Shown: piece by piece, positions 6,292-7,752 of the stretch
How positions within the stretch are numbered: position 1 is the first letter of the stretch
How the letters are laid out: the number at the start of each line of letters is the position of its first letter
Source: an uncultured delta proteobacterium
Lineage (GTDB): Bacteria > Myxococcota_A > Polyangia > Polyangiales > Polyangiaceae
DNA: 7,752 bases
Direction of reading: 5' to 3'
NCBI GenBank assembly: GCA_903858055.1
Contig: CAIOHM010000508.1
Span: 1 to 7,752 of the forward strand
Program-made: the position numbers and the translations under genes
Notes under the pieces: generated by a model
What the model was told of the DNA's origin: nothing
What the model saw: only the letters and a program-made list of their open reading frames with translations
The model's database searches: none

Positions 6292-6594
6292 TCAACCTTC
6301 GACGAAGACGGGGACGGCGAAGCCGCCGTGGGACTGACGAGGCGCTTGCGAGAGGGCCTCTTCGTTCGAGAGGCTCGGCACGACGACGTCGGGGCGGAGC
6401 GCCGAGGCCGGTACGCAAACTTGGTACGTGGGGGGCACGTCCGAGGTGTCGAGGCTCGCGAGCTCGTCGACGTGCGCCACGATGGCGGCGAGCTCGGTGG
6501 TGAACCGTTCGGCTTCCTCGCTCGAGAGCGAGAGGGCCGCGAGCTTGGCGACATGCTCGACGGTGCCGCGATCGAAGGTACGGGCGTTCGACAT
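6292..6594 (-). CDS. gatC: Asp-tRNA(Asn)/Glu-tRNA(Gln) amidotransferase subunit C
   Basis: GatC is the small subunit that wraps around and stabilises the GatA-GatB interface. The 100-residue product has the family features: VEHVAKLAALSLSSEEAERF (12-31), a helix ending in LDTSDVPPT, then LRPDVV and EEALSQAP, and a C-terminal GGFAVPVFVEG that is usual for the tail. The ATG start (6592-6594) is supported by GAGG 5 bases upstream. It is the first Gat gene of a tight gatC-gatA-GNAT run. The 66-bp gap to the lipoprotein gene upstream contains complementary segments that could control access to the ribosome site. Confidence 0.98.
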   Translation of the reverse strand: MSNARTFDRGTVEHVAKLAALSLSSEEAERFTTELAAIVAHVDELASLDTSDVPPTYQVCVPASALRPDVVVPSLSNEEALSQAPRQSHGGFAVPVFVEG

Positions 6595-6597
6595 GGG

Positions 6598-6650
6598 TCC
6601 CTCACTAGCGCGGTTTTCGCTCGGAGGGATCCGTCTCCCAAGCCCTCCGC
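6598..6650 (-). promoter_or_regulatory. gatC leader with mutually exclusive stems over the ribosome site
   Basis: Read on the minus strand, the leader holds in order CGGAGGG (6643-6649), GGATCCCTCCG (6622-6632) and the ribosome site GAGGGACC (6596-6603). The middle segment can pair perfectly with the first (7 bp), or, through TCCCTC plus GG across a bulge, with the third. The second fold would hide the ribosome site. This is the layout of a switch, but purine-rich ribosome sites pair easily by chance, so confidence is low. A short CCGC-TTTTT-GCGG stem (6647-6659) competes with the first fold. Confidence 0.35.
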
Positions 6651-6660
6651 AAAAAGCGGG

Positions 6661-6882
6661 TCAGCGGGCCCCGGGGCTGGCGCCGTCGACGCGTGCGGCA
6701 CCCGCGTCGCGGACCTCGTCACGCGCGGGCGGGGGAGGGAAGGGCTCCTGCTCGTAGCGAACGGAAGGGTACGCGGGCGGTGGCGATCCGTCGCAGGCTC
6801 CAAGGCCAAGCGCGAGCGCGACGACGACGACGGTGGCGACGGTGGCGACGGTGGCGAGCGGGAGCAGGTGCGATCGATGCAC
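6661..6882 (-). CDS. Small lipoprotein
   Basis: The 73-residue product has a lipoprotein signal: basic start (MHRSHLL), a hydrophobic stretch of Val/Ala/Thr/Leu (about 8-28), and a lipobox L-G-A-C with the modified Cys at 30. The mature part is only 44 residues, rich in Pro and Asp/Ala/Gly, with PPPAYP and PFPPPP, and has no domain I recognise. Asp at position +2 is an inner-membrane retention signal in E. coli; whether this applies here is unknown. The start is GTG at 6880-6882, the only start codon after an in-frame stop; no ribosome site is visible, and a hairpin lies just before it. It is on the same strand as gatC, 66 bp upstream, so it may share its transcript. A real gene is supported by the clean lipobox rather than by homology. 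Confidence 0.72.
   Translation of the reverse strand: MHRSHLLPLATVATVATVVVVALALGLGACDGSPPPAYPSVRYEQEPFPPPPARDEVRDAGAARVDGASPGAR
6832..6858. repeat. Three 9-bp tandem repeats in the lipoprotein signal peptide
   Basis: GGTGGCGAC occurs at 6832-6840 and 6841-6849, and GGTGGCGAG at 6850-6858. On the minus strand these encode the Val-Ala-Thr repeats in the hydrophobic part of the signal peptide. The unit is a multiple of three, so slippage would lengthen or shorten the signal peptide without a frameshift. Confidence 0.8.
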
Positions 6883-6887
6883 GTCGT

Positions 6888-6904
6888 GAGGCTACCAGAG
6901 CCTC
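6888..6904. repeat. Inverted repeat just upstream of the lipoprotein start
   Basis: GAGGCT (6888-6893) and AGCCTC (6899-6904) form a perfect 6-bp stem with a 5-base loop, extendable by two pairs beyond a mismatch. In the minus-strand transcript it ends a few bases before the GTG start codon, where a ribosome site would normally be. Confidence 0.45.
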
Positions 6905-6966
6905 GCGGACGCGGCCGCGCAAAGCAGGCCTCCGCAAGCGCTTCCCGTGTGTCGACGGATGGATAG

Positions 6967-7010
6967 CGTATGCGGGACGTATGTGTTAATAGGGCGCCAG
7001 CGCCCGCTGG
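6967..7010 (+). promoter_or_regulatory. Candidate promoter/operator of the exported protein gene
   Basis: This is the most AT-rich spot of the 166-bp divergent gap. A direct repeat CGTATG occurs at 6967-6972 and 6978-6983, 11 bp apart, about one helical turn. TTAATA (6986-6991) could be a -10 element, though no good -35 box is visible. Two overlapping inverted repeats follow, GGGCGC-CA-GCGCCC (6992-7005) and CCAGC-GCCC-GCTGG (6997-7010), which could be an operator or a leader hairpin. The start codon lies about 40 bases further on. Confidence 0.35.
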
Positions 7011-7048
7011 TTCGCGCTTTTTCCGTCGCGATGGTAGGCTCCCGGTCC

Positions 7049-7705
7049 ATGGCTCGTTCGGCGTTTCCCTTCGGCGCTTGCGTGACCGCGCTCGCGCTCG
7101 CGGCCCCGGTCGCCCGCGCGGAAGCTCCGGCGGAGGTGCCGTTTCGCTTTCATTCTCCGGAGGGCTTCGTCGACGCGATGTCGTCGCACGGGCGCGCGCT
7201 CGAGCCCACCTGGCCCGTTTTCTGCGATGGCGAAGGGATCGTCGCCTGCGCGTTCTCGGGCGAGTACGAGGGCGACGGGGCGCGTGCCTTTGCGTACGCG
7301 AAGCTCGTGCCGGGGGCGCAGCCGGTGACGGAGACCCTGCTCGCCAGGTTCGCGCGCTCGGTGGCGACGGGCTTCGACGCGCGCGACGCGGTGGTTCACG
7401 TCGACGAGCAGGCGATGGACGCGATCGGCGGTCACCGCGCCGGACGGATCCTCGCGACGGTGACGGCGTCGGGGAAGACGACGAAGCGGTGGGTCTGGGT
7501 CGTGGCGACCGGCGACGCCATGGCGATGATCACGTACGTCGCGCCGCCGGAGAGCTTCGACCGCTGGCGGCCCGCCTTCGAAGCGAGCGTACGGCGCAGC
7601 GAGGGCGCCGTGGACGCGCCGCCGCTCATGCTCCGTGCGCTCACGAAAGGGCCAGGCAAGAAGGGCGTGCAAGTGCTCTTGTGGATCGCGAAAGGGGTGA
7701 TTTGA
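7049..7705 (+). CDS. Exported protein of unknown function
   Basis: The 218-residue product has a Sec signal peptide: MARSAFPFGA, hydrophobic core VTALALAAPVA, and a cleavage site after A-R-A (22-24). The mature part starts near EAPAEVPFRFHSPEGF, an opening that resembles periplasmic proteins of the DUF1795/PsbP-like type, followed by alternating strands and helices. Two Cys residues (59 and 67) could form a disulfide. A Trp-rich strand (KRWVWVVATGDAMAMITY, 146-163) and FDRWRPAFEASVR (170-182) match the strand-helix end of such folds. The last 15 residues (KKGVQVLLWIAKGVI) are mildly hydrophobic. I chose the ATG at 7049 because it sits directly before the signal peptide and has a weak ribosome site (GGTAGG); an ATG at 7031 is the alternative. 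No function is assigned. It is divergent from the lipoprotein and stops 47 bp before the window end. Confidence 0.87.
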   Translation: MARSAFPFGACVTALALAAPVARAEAPAEVPFRFHSPEGFVDAMSSHGRALEPTWPVFCDGEGIVACAFSGEYEGDGARAFAYAKLVPGAQPVTETLLARFARSVATGFDARDAVVHVDEQAMDAIGGHRAGRILATVTASGKTTKRWVWVVATGDAMAMITYVAPPESFDRWRPAFEASVRRSEGAVDAPPLMLRALTKGPGKKGVQVLLWIAKGVI

Positions 7706-7752
7706 ATCCCTTGCAGCTGCGTCTTTTGGAGGCAGAGCTCACTCACAAAGTA
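7706..7752. other. Non-coding tail of the window
   Basis: This segment holds an 8-bp palindrome GCAGCTGC (7713-7720) and a ribosome-site-like GGAGG (7728-7732), but no start codon follows within the window. A stem AAGGG/CCCTT spans the stop codon of the exported protein. Nothing here can be called a gene. Confidence 0.5.

Noticed and set aside
4856..6337. 493-residue open frame opposite gatA
   Set aside because: It is a mirror of gatA codon bias; composition is dominated by Arg, Ala, Glu and Gly and there is no recognisable motif.
7691..7720. T-arm-like sequence (GATTCAAATC on the minus strand), possible tRNA
   Set aside because: The flanking bases do not form the required 5-bp stem, and no acceptor, D or anticodon arms are present.

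Overview
The window looks like a stretch of chromosome from a high-GC bacterium (about 68-70% G+C by eye). It most resembles a member of the Myxococcota (former Deltaproteobacteria). This is an inference from several features: strong G/C bias at third codon positions, a secreted Cys-rich Kazal-type protein, a Ser/Thr kinase with an HRDLTPHN catalytic loop and a C-terminal membrane anchor, a small lipoprotein, and GatCA. I see no phage, IS, CRISPR, plasmid, tRNA or rRNA sequence. Coding density is normal and the longest gene-free gap is about 166 bp.

Layout. (1) 2-580, plus: 3' part of a secreted protein ending in a Cys-rich Kazal module, followed by a clear intrinsic terminator (610-652). (2) 734-1750, minus: obg, convergent with the Kazal gene. 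(3) 1871-2701, minus: a 276-residue protein with an N-terminal membrane anchor, a Pro/Ser linker and a conserved globular domain of unknown function. (4) 2702-2780: a short divergent region with a 12-bp palindrome and a hairpin that covers the kinase start codon. (5) 2781-4217, plus: a tail-anchored Ser/Thr kinase. (6) A minus-strand group: a small lipoprotein (6661-6882), gatC (6292-6594), gatA (4829-6286) and a GNAT acetyltransferase (4251-4832). GatC and gatA are 5 bp apart, and gatA and the GNAT gene overlap by ATGA. (7) 7049-7705, plus: an exported protein of unknown function, divergent from the lipoprotein.

How the genes relate. GatC and GatA are two of the three subunits of the tRNA-dependent amidotransferase; gatB is not in the window. 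The acetyltransferase appears translationally coupled to gatA, but its substrate cannot be read from sequence. Obg is a ribosome-associated GTPase, here without its common rplU-rpmA neighbours on the upstream side. The kinase and its divergent neighbour are both predicted single-span membrane proteins with cytosolic or linker regions rich in Ser/Pro, so a kinase-substrate relation is possible but untested.

I found no obvious new multi-gene system. The items most worth checking are a possible three-segment RNA switch in the gatC leader, the hairpin enclosing the kinase start codon, the uncharacterised anchored protein with R-x-S linker repeats, and the GNAT gene embedded in the gatCA transcript.
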